Below, one piece after another: positions 43,073-51,242 of a DNA stretch of 64,000 bases; within the stretch, counting starts at the first letter, position 1; the number at the start of each line of letters is the position of its first letter. Both the position numbers and the translations under genes were made by a program. The notes under the pieces are model-generated. The model worked only from the letters and a program-made list of their open reading frames with translations. It did no database searches and was not told the origin of the DNA. This stretch comes from Neotamlana sargassicola (GTDB lineage Bacteria; Bacteroidota; Bacteroidia; Flavobacteriales; Flavobacteriaceae). The stretch is taken from NCBI RefSeq assembly GCF_020523965.1, contig NZ_JAJAPX010000004.1, forward strand, positions 124,001-188,000, written 5' to 3'.

Positions 43073-45925
43073 TTATTTACTCAAATACATTTTACGTCTA
43101 GAATATAGATCATAAAATTGGTCGTCTTTTAAACTATCTATAAACAAAATACTTTCACCCGTACTTTTCATTTCCGGGCCTAAAGTTTTATCTACATTAG
43201 GGAATTTATTGAATGAAAACACCGGTTGTTTAATAGCATAACCTTCTAGCTGAGGATTAAAAGTAAAATCCTTAACCTTCTTCTCACCTAACATTAACTT
43301 AGTCGCATAATTTACATAAGGCTCTCCGTAAGCTTTTGCAATAAATGGTACTGTTCTAGATGCTCTTGGATTAGCTTCGATGATGTAAACTTTATCGTCT
43401 TTAATTGCGAACTGAATATTTATTAATCCTACTGTATTTAATGCTAACGCGATTTTTTTAGTATGATCTTTTATTTGTTGCATTACAAACTCACCTAAAT
43501 TAAATGGAGGTAATGTAGAATTACTATCTCCTGAATGAACACCGCAAGGCTCTATATGCTCCATTATACCAATAATATAAACATCTTCACCATCGCAAAT
43601 GGCATCGGCTTCCGCTTCGATTGCACCTTCTAAATAATGATCTAATAACAATTTGTTATTTGGTATTTTATTTAAAAGACTTACAACGTGTTCTTCTAAT
43701 TCTTTTTCATTAATTACAATCTTCATGCCTTGACCTCCAAGAACATATGATGGTCTTACCAAAATAGGGAAATCTAATTCTTTGGCAACAGCTAAGGCCT
43801 CATCGGCAGTTTCGGCAGTATCAAATTTTGGATAAGGAATGTTGTTTTCTTTTAATAGTGTAGAGAAACTTCCTCTATCTTCAGCTAAATCTAAAGACTC
43901 GTAACTAGTTCCTATAATTTTAACACCGTATCTAGAAAGTTTTTCTGCAAGTTTAAGCGCTGTTTGTCCTCCTAATTGAACTATAACACCTTCTGGTTTT
44001 TCATGCTTAATTATATCATAAATGTGTTCCCAAAATACAGGTTCGAAATATAATTTATCAGCGGTATCAAAATCGGTTGATACGGTTTCCGGGTTACAGT
44101 TAATCATGATGGTTTCGTAACCACATTCTGCTGCTGCTAAAACCCCGTGAACACAACAGTAATCGAACTCTATACCTTGCCCAATTCGGTTAGGTCCAGA
44201 ACCTAAAACAATTATTTTCTTTTTATCTGATACTATACTTTCGTTATGAGCAAAACGTTTGCCATCGGCAGTTTCCATATCACTTTCGAATGTAGAATAG
44301 TAATACGGTGTTTTTGCTTCAAACTCTGCTGCACAAGTGTCAACAAGTTTATAAACACGATTTATACCTAGTTCTTCTCGTTTTGTATATACTTCACTTT
44401 CTAAACACCCAAGCATATGTGCTATTTGGCGATCGCCATAGCCTTTTTGTTTTGCCTCTAAAAGTAATTCCTTTTCAATTGAGTTTATATTGAAGGTTGA
44501 AATTTCTTTTTCTAAGAAGTATAATTCTTCATATTGTTTTAAGAACCACATGTCTATTTTTGTAATTTCGTGTATTCTGCTTAATGGAATCCCCATTTTA
44601 ATAGCATCGTAAATTGTAAATACACGATCCCAAGATGCATTTGTAAGCTTATCGATTACTTGGTCGTAATTTGTATTTTCTTTTCCATCGGCGCCTAAAC
44701 CGTTACGTTTAATTTCTAAAGATTGTGTGGCTTTGTGCAGTGCTTCCTGGAAAGAACGACCAATACCCATAACTTCTCCTACGGCTTTCATTTGTAGCCC
44801 TAAGGTTCTATCAGACCCTTCAAACTTATCAAAATTCCAACGTGGTATTTTTACAATTACATAATCAAGAGTTGGCTCGAATAAAGCCGAAGTTGATTTT
44901 GTAATTTGGTTACTTAACTCATCTAAACTATAGCCTAAAGCTAATTTTGCAGCAATTTTAGCAATAGGATATCCCGTTGCTTTACTCGCCAATGCGGACG
45001 AACGAGATACACGTGGGTTAATTTCTATGGCGATAATTTCTTCTTTCTCGTCTGGAGAAACTGCAAACTGTACGTTACAACCTCCTGCAAAATCGCCTAT
45101 GTTACGCATCATATGTATCGCCATATCACGCATTTTTTGGTAGGTTGTATCACTTAAAGTCATGGCTGGAGCTACTGTTATTGAGTCTCCTGTATGGATT
45201 CCCATTGGATCCATGTTTTCAATAGAACAAATAATTACAACATTCCCATTAACATCACGCAAAAGTTCAAGCTCGTATTCCTTCCATCCTAAAAGCGCTT
45301 TATCTATCATTACTTCATGGATAGGAGAAATTTCTAATCCATGTCTTAATAATTTATCAAAATCTTCCTCTTTATAAACAATAGCTGCACCTGCACCTCC
45401 AAGAGTAAACGAGGAACGAATACATAAAGGGAAACCAAATTCTTGTGCAATTTCTTTACCTTTTAAAAATGAAGTTGCAGTAGCCTGAGGTGCCATACCA
45501 ACACCAATTTTTCCCATTAACTCTCTAAACTGCTCTCTATCTTCAGTAATATTAATGGCATCGATATTAACACCAATTAATTCTACTCCAAAATCTTGCC
45601 AGATCCCTTTCTCGTCGGCTTCAATAGCTAAATTTAATGCAGTTTGACCACCCATAGTAGGTAAAACAGCATCTATTTGAGGGTGTTCCTTTAAAATTTT
45701 TATTATCGATTTTGTATTAAGCGGCAATAAATAAATATGATCGGCCATCGAAGGATCGGTCATAATTGTTGCCGGATTAGAGTTAATTAAAATCGTTTCA
45801 ATTCCATCTTCACGTAATGATCTTAAAGCTTGCGACCCAGAGTAGTCAAATTCGCAGGCTTGCCCTATAATAATTGGCCCAGACCCAATAATTAGTATCG
45901 ACTTTAGTTTTGAATTCTTTGGCAT
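43073..45925 (-). CDS. carB: Carbamoyl phosphate synthase large subunit, short form without allosteric domain
   Basis: Enzyme of 950 residues that makes carbamoyl phosphate for arginine and pyrimidines from glutamine-derived ammonia, bicarbonate and two ATP. Both ATP-grasp halves are present: KSILIIGSGPIIIGQACEFDYSG at 7 and KKIIVLGSGPNRIGQGIEFDYCC near 570, with ATP-binding FTLGGAGAAIVYKEEDF and YVLGGQGMKIV and the metal site EINPRVSRSSALASK / EANPRASRTVPFI. The protein ends soon after the second half (DLYSRRKMYLSK), about 120 residues short of E. coli CarB, so the methylglyoxal-synthase-like allosteric domain is missing. A TATTTTTG element lies upstream; rpmH precedes it. Confidence 0.96.
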   Translation of the reverse strand: MPKNSKLKSILIIGSGPIIIGQACEFDYSGSQALRSLREDGIETILINSNPATIMTDPSMADHIYLLPLNTKSIIKILKEHPQIDAVLPTMGGQTALNLAIEADEKGIWQDFGVELIGVNIDAINITEDREQFRELMGKIGVGMAPQATATSFLKGKEIAQEFGFPLCIRSSFTLGGAGAAIVYKEEDFDKLLRHGLEISPIHEVMIDKALLGWKEYELELLRDVNGNVVIICSIENMDPMGIHTGDSITVAPAMTLSDTTYQKMRDMAIHMMRNIGDFAGGCNVQFAVSPDEKEEIIAIEINPRVSRSSALASKATGYPIAKIAAKLALGYSLDELSNQITKSTSALFEPTLDYVIVKIPRWNFDKFEGSDRTLGLQMKAVGEVMGIGRSFQEALHKATQSLEIKRNGLGADGKENTNYDQVIDKLTNASWDRVFTIYDAIKMGIPLSRIHEITKIDMWFLKQYEELYFLEKEISTFNINSIEKELLLEAKQKGYGDRQIAHMLGCLESEVYTKREELGINRVYKLVDTCAAEFEAKTPYYYSTFESDMETADGKRFAHNESIVSDKKKIIVLGSGPNRIGQGIEFDYCCVHGVLAAAECGYETIMINCNPETVSTDFDTADKLYFEPVFWEHIYDIIKHEKPEGVIVQLGGQTALKLAEKLSRYGVKIIGTSYESLDLAEDRGSFSTLLKENNIPYPKFDTAETADEALAVAKELDFPILVRPSYVLGGQGMKIVINEKELEEHVVSLLNKIPNNKLLLDHYLEGAIEAEADAICDGEDVYIIGIMEHIEPCGVHSGDSNSTLPPFNLGEFVMQQIKDHTKKIALALNTVGLINIQFAIKDDKVYIIEANPRASRTVPFIAKAYGEPYVNYATKLMLGEKKVKDFTFNPQLEGYAIKQPVFSFNKFPNVDKTLGPEMKSTGESILFIDSLKDDQFYDLYSRRKMYLSK

Positions 45926-45960
45926 TTTTTTGTTTTATATGGAGTTAATATGTTTCAGTG

Positions 45961-45968
45961 CAAAAATA
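45961..45968 (-). promoter_or_regulatory. -7 element of carB
   Basis: TATTTTTG on the minus strand, followed by CA, about 35 bases before the carB ATG. Confidence 0.55.
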
Positions 45969-45985
45969 ATAATCACGAGATATAA

Positions 45986-46018
45986 AAAAAGGCGTTACAC
46001 TTAAGCAACACCTTTAAT
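45986..46018 (-). terminator. Terminator of rpmH
   Basis: On the minus strand AAAGGTGTT pairs with AACGCCTTT (one wobble) and is followed by TTTTTTTAT; it separates rpmH from carB. Confidence 0.8.
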
Positions 46019-46040
46019 TTATAAACAATTGTTAATCATA

Positions 46041-46202
46041 TTATTTCTTATGTCTAGTTTCAGAAGACACAGATAATCTTTTTCTACCTTTAGCTCTTCT
46101 ACGAGCTAATACCTTTCTACCATTAGCAGAAGCCATTCTTTCTCTAAAACCGTGTTTGTTTCTTCTCTTTCTTTTAGAAGGCTGAAATGTTCTCTTACTC
46201 AT
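46041..46202 (-). CDS. rpmH: 50S ribosomal protein L34
   Basis: Short gene of 53 codons plus stop. The product reads [20 protein letters not shown], then [20 protein letters not shown] and [13 protein letters not shown], the full L34 sequence with its conserved TFQPS and [10 protein letters not shown] parts. It is a very basic protein of the large ribosomal subunit. It has its own promoter (TATATTTG, 46264-46271, with TTG 19 bases upstream) and its own terminator. The usual neighbour rnpA/dnaA is not here, which is common in Bacteroidota. Confidence 0.97.
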   Translation of the reverse strand: MSKRTFQPSKRKRRNKHGFRERMASANGRKVLARRRAKGRKRLSVSSETRHKK

Positions 46203-46263
46203 TATCTTATATCTTTAAATTCTGAAAAACTTTAATGTATTAGGGCTTGTTAAAAACCGAGGG

Positions 46264-46293
46264 CAAATATACAAAGCCTTTATTACTTTGCAA
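46264..46293 (-). promoter_or_regulatory. rpmH promoter
   Basis: On the minus strand a TTG is followed after 19 bases by TATATTTG (46271-46264). It is one of the best -33/-7 pairs in the window. The remaining ~200 bases up to 46461 are A+T-rich, without a gene I can see. Confidence 0.65.
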
Positions 46294-46461
46294 ATCATTT
46301 TTATAAAAAATTTAAAATATTTTTTTAAAGCTCGCTCAACTCAATATTTTCCTTTATTTAATTGACTTTAAACCTTATTTAAACAAAAAAACATTCTACT
46401 TTTTCTCATAAAATTTTAGTTTATTTGCAAACCAAAACGCCTAAAAAAAGCAAAAGACTGT

Positions 46462-46469
46462 TATTTTTG
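46462..46469 (+). promoter_or_regulatory. -7 element of the TPR-protein gene
   Basis: TATTTTTG, 30 bases before the ATG at 46499. Confidence 0.5.
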
Positions 46470-46498
46470 GGATTTTTTCAATCTTTAACTAAACAATT

Positions 46499-47077
46499 AT
46501 GTATAATAAAATTATAAAATTAATAATTGCGGCAGGTATTTTAGCTTTTGCCGTATATCAATTTATAGAAGGCAATATTGGTAATGGTATAATGTATATT
46601 TTACTAGCGTCCATTTTTGTTTTTCTTTACTTTAAGAATGAATTTATTTTATTAGCATTTTTGCGCTTAAGAAAACAAGATTTTGAAGGCGCAAAAAAAT
46701 GGCTTAATAAAATTAAAAATCCTGAAGCTGCTTTAGTTACAAAACAACAAGGATATTACAATTATTTACATGGTATTATGGTTTCGCAAAGTAATATGAC
46801 CGAGGCTGAAAAATATTTTAAAAAAGCTATTTCGTTAGGTTTATCTATGGATCACGATTTAGCTATGGCTAAATTAAATTTAGCTGGTATTGCTTTTTCA
46901 AAACGCAGAAAGCAGGAAGCACAAAAACTGCTTAACGAAGCAAGCAAGCTTGATAAGCAAGGTATGCTAACCGACCAAATTAAAATGATGAAACAAAACA
47001 TGAAACGCTCTTCTGGACCAAACCAACAATTTGGTGCCGGCGGTTCTTTAAGATCGCAAAAAAGACGTTCGCGATAA
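46499..47077 (+). CDS. Membrane-anchored TPR-like protein
   Basis: Protein of 192 residues. Two membrane helices (about 7-23 and 28-46), then a cytoplasmic helical part with tetratricopeptide-like pairs (QQGYYNYLHGIMVSQSNMTEAEKYFKKAISLGL, then AMAKLNLAGIAFSKRRKQEAQKLLNEASKLD), and a basic Gly/Arg tail (FGAGGSLRSQKRRSR). No catalytic motif. It might be a scaffold for a membrane complex; partners are unknown. Single-gene transcript with its own promoter and terminator. Confidence 0.82.
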   Translation: MYNKIIKLIIAAGILAFAVYQFIEGNIGNGIMYILLASIFVFLYFKNEFILLAFLRLRKQDFEGAKKWLNKIKNPEAALVTKQQGYYNYLHGIMVSQSNMTEAEKYFKKAISLGLSMDHDLAMAKLNLAGIAFSKRRKQEAQKLLNEASKLDKQGMLTDQIKMMKQNMKRSSGPNQQFGAGGSLRSQKRRSR

Positions 47078-47103
47078 TCTGTTTAGTTTTAAAACTAAAA
47101 AAA

Positions 47104-47140
47104 CAAAAGCCTCAAAATTTTAAATTTTGAGGCTTTTTTT
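47104..47140. terminator. Bidirectional terminator between TPR gene and cardiolipin synthase
   Basis: AAAAGCCTCAAAATTT / ATTTTGAGGCTTTTTTT; near-perfect, serves both convergent genes. Confidence 0.9.
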
Positions 47141-48596
47141 ATATTAAGGGAGACCAAAGCCTGCAATATGATTCTTTTAACTTATCGAATTTAGAACGCT
47201 TTTTATAAACCTCTGGATTTACCACTTTACTGTCTTCTAAATCTTGTTGAAAATGAGATTTTAATTCTTTCGATTTTACTTTATCATAAATTACAGAATT
47301 AATTTCAAAATTAATATTGAAACTTCGGTAATCCATATTAGAGGTTCCAACCATGGCAAAAACATCGTCAACTACCATAGTTTTTGCATGTATAAAGCCT
47401 TTTTGATATTTATATACTTTTATTCCTGCTTTAAATAAGCCTTCTAAGTATGAATTTGACGCGTGCTTTACTACCCAAGAGTCTGACTTTTCTGGAATTA
47501 GTAACCTTACGTCTACCCCACTTTTTGATGCAATTTGTAGGGCTTTAATCATTTCGTCATTAGGCACAAAATATGGTGTCGTTAAATATACATAATCACT
47601 TGCTGTTATTATAGCTGTTAGGGTTAATTCCATAATATTAGCCCAATCTGTATCTGGGCCACTGGCTGCTATTTGTAAGCCTACGTCATTTTTATTTGTT
47701 TCTTCTAAATCTGGAAAAAACAACTTAAAATCGTCAATACGCTCATTTGATACAAAATGCCATGTAGATAAAAAATGAATTTGTAACGACCTAACTGCTT
47801 CACCTTGTATTCTTAAATGTGTATCGCGCCAAAATGTTTTATTGTTAGCATTTACGTATTCATCACCTATGTTTATACCTCCAACATAACCAATTTCACC
47901 ATCTATAATTGCTATTTTTCGATGATTTCGATAATTCATCTTTCCTGTAAACTTAGGCAGTAAAACAGGCATAAATGCATGGTGTTTTATACCGCAATGC
48001 GTAAGTTTAGATTTCATTTTGTTAGAAATTTTACTTCCTACATCATCATAACTCATTCTAACAATTACACCTTCTTTAGCTTTTTCGCATAATAAATTGA
48101 GTAGTTTTGAACCTATTATATCATCTTTAATTATATAATATTCAATATTAATATGATGTTTTGCTTGTTTTATATCGGCAAATAGTTTCTTGAACTTATC
48201 ATCACCGTTTTTTAAAATATCAATATTATTTCTTAAAGTTAACGGCTCGTTTTGGTTGCTATGAAGGAGCTTTACTAGTTTTACTTTTTCATCTAAATAA
48301 TTATTAACTTTTTGCAGTTGTTGCTTACTAAAAGCTTGTTCTTTTTTTACAGCCTTTATTACGGTTTCATTTAAAACATACTTCCTGTTAAAAATTTTAT
48401 TTTTTCGGTATTCTTGCCCAAAAAGATAATAAACCAAAGGCCCTAAAAAAGGAAAAAACACTAATACAACAATGTATGATAGTGTTTTTGTAGGATTTAA
48501 ATTTTTTAAAATTACCGTTATTACAGCGGAAACAGCAATAACATAGTTAAGTATAATTAAAAAAAGCCAAATATTATTCCCAATGAATTTAAGCAT
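47139..48596 (-). CDS. cls: Cardiolipin synthase (PLD superfamily)
   Basis: Membrane phospholipase-D-type enzyme of 485 residues that joins two phosphatidylglycerols into cardiolipin. Two N-terminal membrane helices (about 8-30 and 38-62) precede two PLD domains with HKD motifs: NHRKIAIIDGEIGYVGG (about 227-243) and HAKTMVVDDVFAMVGTSNMDYRS (about 401-423). The second carries the usual GTSN after HxK. Length and topology match bacterial ClsA. The lytic transglycosylase gene lies 8 bases upstream, so the two are likely co-transcribed. Confidence 0.94.
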   Translation of the reverse strand: MLKFIGNNIWLFLIILNYVIAVSAVITVILKNLNPTKTLSYIVVLVFFPFLGPLVYYLFGQEYRKNKIFNRKYVLNETVIKAVKKEQAFSKQQLQKVNNYLDEKVKLVKLLHSNQNEPLTLRNNIDILKNGDDKFKKLFADIKQAKHHINIEYYIIKDDIIGSKLLNLLCEKAKEGVIVRMSYDDVGSKISNKMKSKLTHCGIKHHAFMPVLLPKFTGKMNYRNHRKIAIIDGEIGYVGGINIGDEYVNANNKTFWRDTHLRIQGEAVRSLQIHFLSTWHFVSNERIDDFKLFFPDLEETNKNDVGLQIAASGPDTDWANIMELTLTAIITASDYVYLTTPYFVPNDEMIKALQIASKSGVDVRLLIPEKSDSWVVKHASNSYLEGLFKAGIKVYKYQKGFIHAKTMVVDDVFAMVGTSNMDYRSFNINFEINSVIYDKVKSKELKSHFQQDLEDSKVVNPEVYKKRSKFDKLKESYCRLWSPLI

Positions 48597-48604
48597 ACCA
48601 ATGG

Positions 48605-49525
48605 TTATTGATAGTAGCCTTCTTCCGGAATTTCTATTTGATATACTTTTCTCGATTTATTATTTAAGTGTGGCTCTCTAAGCCATGGGTTATGTAATTT
48701 TAAAATCTTGTAGTTAATTTTAAAATTCTGAGCAAACTTTGAAAAATCTGTTACAGCTGTGTCAACTTCTACTTTATAAGTTGGCACATTTTTATATAAA
48801 TCTTTGCTTCTAAAATTAAAACCGTATTTAGAAGGATGAGATAAAATTTCTTTTAAAGCTACAATTCTAAACATATATCTTCCAGTTTCTTCACCTAGCA
48901 ACAAATCGTAATAATTAGTAACCTGCTGCTCTTTTAAACGTCTTGAAATTCCTGCAGTACCTGCGTTATATGCAGCAGCAGCAAGTGTCCAAGAACCAAG
49001 TTTAGCTTTAGAACGAAGTAAATATTTACAAGCCACTTCGGTTGCTTTTTCTAAGTGATAGCGTTCATCTACATTCTCGTTAATCTCTAGCCCATTTTCA
49101 CGACCAGTAGTTTTCATTATTTGCCAAACACCTCGTGCTCCTGCTGGAGATACTGCGTTGGTTAAACCGCTTTCTATAACTGCTAAATATTTAAAATCGT
49201 CTGGAACGCCATATTTAGCAAGAATAGGTTCTATTATAGGAAAATATTTTTCAGCACGCTTAAACATAAGCAAGCCGTTTGATTGCCAATAGGTATTTAC
49301 AAGCAATTCCCTATCCATACGTTCGTAAATATCTGGGTTACTAAGCGGCAATGGTTCGCCCGCAAAATCTAAATTATCGGGAATTTGTAATGCGTAAACA
49401 TTATAATCGTTTATTAATTTTGTTTCAAAATTTTCGTCGGTTGGAGCGTCTTGTAAAGCGTATATAAATAAGCCACATAAACTTAATAATCCCACAAACG
49501 CCAAGGCTTTCTGTACTATCTTCAT
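48605..49525 (-). CDS. Lytic transglycosylase (SLT/GH23, MltD-like, without LysM)
   Basis: Murein-cleaving enzyme of 306 residues. Signal/anchor helix at about 5-24. GH23 domain (about 95-235) with catalytic Glu in LAVIESGLTNAVSPAGARGVWQIMKTTGRENGL, YNAGTAG, and the consensus NVDERYHLEKATEVACKYL. It cuts glycan strands with formation of 1,6-anhydro-muramic acid ends. MltD proteins normally end in LysM repeats; here there is only a ~60-residue tail (FSKFAQNFKINYKILKLHNPWL) that looks like a remnant of one. Upstream of cls. Confidence 0.9.
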   Translation of the reverse strand: MKIVQKALAFVGLLSLCGLFIYALQDAPTDENFETKLINDYNVYALQIPDNLDFAGEPLPLSNPDIYERMDRELLVNTYWQSNGLLMFKRAEKYFPIIEPILAKYGVPDDFKYLAVIESGLTNAVSPAGARGVWQIMKTTGRENGLEINENVDERYHLEKATEVACKYLLRSKAKLGSWTLAAAAYNAGTAGISRRLKEQQVTNYYDLLLGEETGRYMFRIVALKEILSHPSKYGFNFRSKDLYKNVPTYKVEVDTAVTDFSKFAQNFKINYKILKLHNPWLREPHLNNKSRKVYQIEIPEEGYYQ

Positions 49526-49572
49526 GTTTAATAAGTTTTGATAAAATTAATGAAAAATATCGAGATGCGATA

Positions 49573-50241
49573 TTAGTCCTGCAAAATAATATCTGGTAAA
49601 TTTTTGTTAAACCAGCGATATTTATTTAAAATCATAACGTGAGTTCCACCTTTTATTGTCCTGCAATTTTGAATATTTTTTATAGGAAAAACGGTATCGG
49701 CGTCGCCATGAATATGTACTACATTATTCTGTGGTTTTTCTTGATTCCAGCATATCATATTTTCGATAGCCCAATTTAAATAGCGTTCGTCGTTAACCGA
49801 TAGGTATTTTTTATAAAGCTCGATGCGTTTATTTACCTTTTTACCAAAAGCATACTTAGATAGTTTTTCTATGTTGTTTGCTAAATGGGTTGGTGCTAGC
49901 TTGTAAATTTTGGTTCTCCGAGCGAATTTCATACGTTTTGGAAGTTCGTATTTAGACTTAACACTAGAAACAATAATAAGTTTTTTACACGTTATTACCT
50001 TACTCAATTCTTGCACAATTACACCACCAAACGATACGCCTATAAGCACTACATTTTCGTGTTTAATATATGCTGACAACCGAGACACATAACTTGTAAG
50101 TGACTCATCTTCAAATGGAATAAGCCACTCGAGCAAATGAATTTGGAACTGGTTTTTAGGCAGTTTTATATTGTCAAATATTTTTGAACTTGCTGCCATA
50201 CCAGGCATAAAATAAACATGAATTATTGGCGTATTATCCAT
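49573..50241 (-). CDS. Small alpha/beta hydrolase
   Basis: Hydrolase of 222 residues starting at ATG 50241 (MDNTPIIHVYF). An upstream in-frame TTG at 50265 is less likely because the fold's first strand begins right after the ATG. The nucleophile elbow is GVSFGGVIVQEL, the acid loop VHIHGDADTVFP, and the catalytic His lies in KGGTHVMIL. This is a complete Ser-Asp-His set without signal peptide, so a cytosolic esterase or thioesterase. Substrate unknown. The gene stands alone, 48 bases downstream of the transglycosylase promoter region. Confidence 0.85.
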   Translation of the reverse strand: MDNTPIIHVYFMPGMAASSKIFDNIKLPKNQFQIHLLEWLIPFEDESLTSYVSRLSAYIKHENVVLIGVSFGGVIVQELSKVITCKKLIIVSSVKSKYELPKRMKFARRTKIYKLAPTHLANNIEKLSKYAFGKKVNKRIELYKKYLSVNDERYLNWAIENMICWNQEKPQNNVVHIHGDADTVFPIKNIQNCRTIKGGTHVMILNKYRWFNKNLPDIILQD

Positions 50242-50335
50242 TTTACAAATCAGTTTTTTTACCAAGCGTAATAGTTAAAACTTTATAAACGAACAGTTTA
50301 ACTAAATATTTAACAAAAAACGAGTTATTTTTTAG

Positions 50336-50343
50336 TATATTTG
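50336..50343 (+). promoter_or_regulatory. -7 element of the GNAT-like gene
   Basis: TATATTTG followed by CATCGCA, about 67 bases before the ATG at 50410. Confidence 0.6.
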
Positions 50344-50409
50344 CATCGCAAACTTATAAAATAGTCTTCACTATTTTTACTTTTCCGCTTAATTTAAAAT
50401 TTTTATAAC

Positions 50410-50706
50410 ATGGTTGAGGCTGCTGAACTAATTGATAATGACTTTTTACGCCAATTTGAGTTAAAAGTTGATAATGAATTAGCTACGATTGAGTATTCAT
50501 TACAGGAAAGAAAAATATTTTTAACTAAACTTGTAATTCCGAGTAATAATAACGACGAAATATTTAAAAAAGAATTTTTAGAAATTGTTTTTGAACAAAT
50601 TAGAGAACGAAATTTAAGTGTGGTTCCTACAAGTCCTGAAATTGCCAAATTTGTAAGAAGTAATCGTAAATATAAGCGTATGCTTCCTGTTGGTGTTAGA
50701 ATTTAA
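50410..50706 (+). CDS. YjdJ-type small GNAT-like acetyltransferase
   Basis: Protein of 98 residues. The order FELKVDNELATIEYSLQERKIFLTKLVIP, then EIFKKEFLEIVFEQIRERNLSVVPTSPEIAKFVRSN matches the mini-GNAT (COG2388) family, in which the acetyl-CoA loop is short and a conserved CP-x-xxxxxx-P-x-aryl segment (here VVPTSPEIAKFVR) ends the fold. The canonical Cys of that segment is Val here. Acetyl-CoA binding is a family inference; the target is unknown. Single gene between its own promoter and a terminator. Confidence 0.78.
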   Translation: MVEAAELIDNDFLRQFELKVDNELATIEYSLQERKIFLTKLVIPSNNNDEIFKKEFLEIVFEQIRERNLSVVPTSPEIAKFVRSNRKYKRMLPVGVRI

Positions 50707-50731
50707 ATTTTTAAAAAGAATTAAATTATTA

Positions 50732-50769
50732 TAAAACTGAAAGTAAATAAAACTTTCAGTTTTTTTTAT
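50732..50769. terminator. Bidirectional terminator after the GNAT-like gene
   Basis: AAAACTGAAAGT / ACTTTCAGTTTT around AAATAAA, followed by T8; it also overlaps the 3' end of the convergent lipoprotein gene. Confidence 0.9.
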
Positions 50770-51155
50770 TCTGTTAGGTAATCTGTATAGTTATTTGACA
50801 CTTTAACATAAATAATATCAGTATTTTCTGCAGACACCAACTCTTGCGAATCTATTAAATTAAAAATCTCTTCGGAGTTTGTTCCTTCTAAAACAATTGT
50901 ATTATTTTCTTTTCTCCAAGTTCTACCAACCAAACTAGAAGTTATCTCGCCTTGGGAATTTTCTATCAGCTGAATTTTAGCTGCTTCATTATTTGTTCCT
51001 AACACAATTTGGCTTGTATAAACTACATCATCAACTTCTGTAATATACTCCCAAACGCCCAACATTTCATTAATATTATCATCTAAATCATCAGAGCAAG
51101 ATACGTGCAAACTAAAAATTAAAAGTAGAATTGTTAATTTTTTAAAATGCTTCAT
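50766..51155 (-). CDS. Small lipocalin-like lipoprotein
   Basis: Protein of 129 residues with lipoprotein signal (LHVSC, Cys20) and an acidic stretch right after (SDDLDDN), fitting a surface-exposed Bacteroidota lipoprotein. The mature part begins with LGVWEYITEVDDVVYTSQIVLG, the GxW start typical of lipocalin-like domains, then several beta strands. No known family recognised with certainty. Function unknown. Confidence 0.72.
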   Translation of the reverse strand: MKHFKKLTILLLIFSLHVSCSDDLDDNINEMLGVWEYITEVDDVVYTSQIVLGTNNEAAKIQLIENSQGEITSSLVGRTWRKENNTIVLEGTNSEEIFNLIDSQELVSAENTDIIYVKVSNNYTDYLTE

Positions 51156-51242
51156 TAAATAAGCGTTGTTTAAATTAATTTTAAATCTAAAGTTATGCTT
51201 TTTGCTAAAGTAAAAATTTCGATAAAATGTTATAATATCGGC

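Noticed and set aside
46203-46498. Search for tRNA genes or small RNAs in the larger gaps (30167-30380, 46203-46498, 62840-63061)
   Set aside because: No cloverleaf arms or GTTCRANYC-like T-loop found; only A+T-rich promoter-like sequence.
50242-50265. TTG start eight codons upstream of the small hydrolase
   Set aside because: The first beta strand of the fold begins right after ATG 50241, and TTG starts are rare here.
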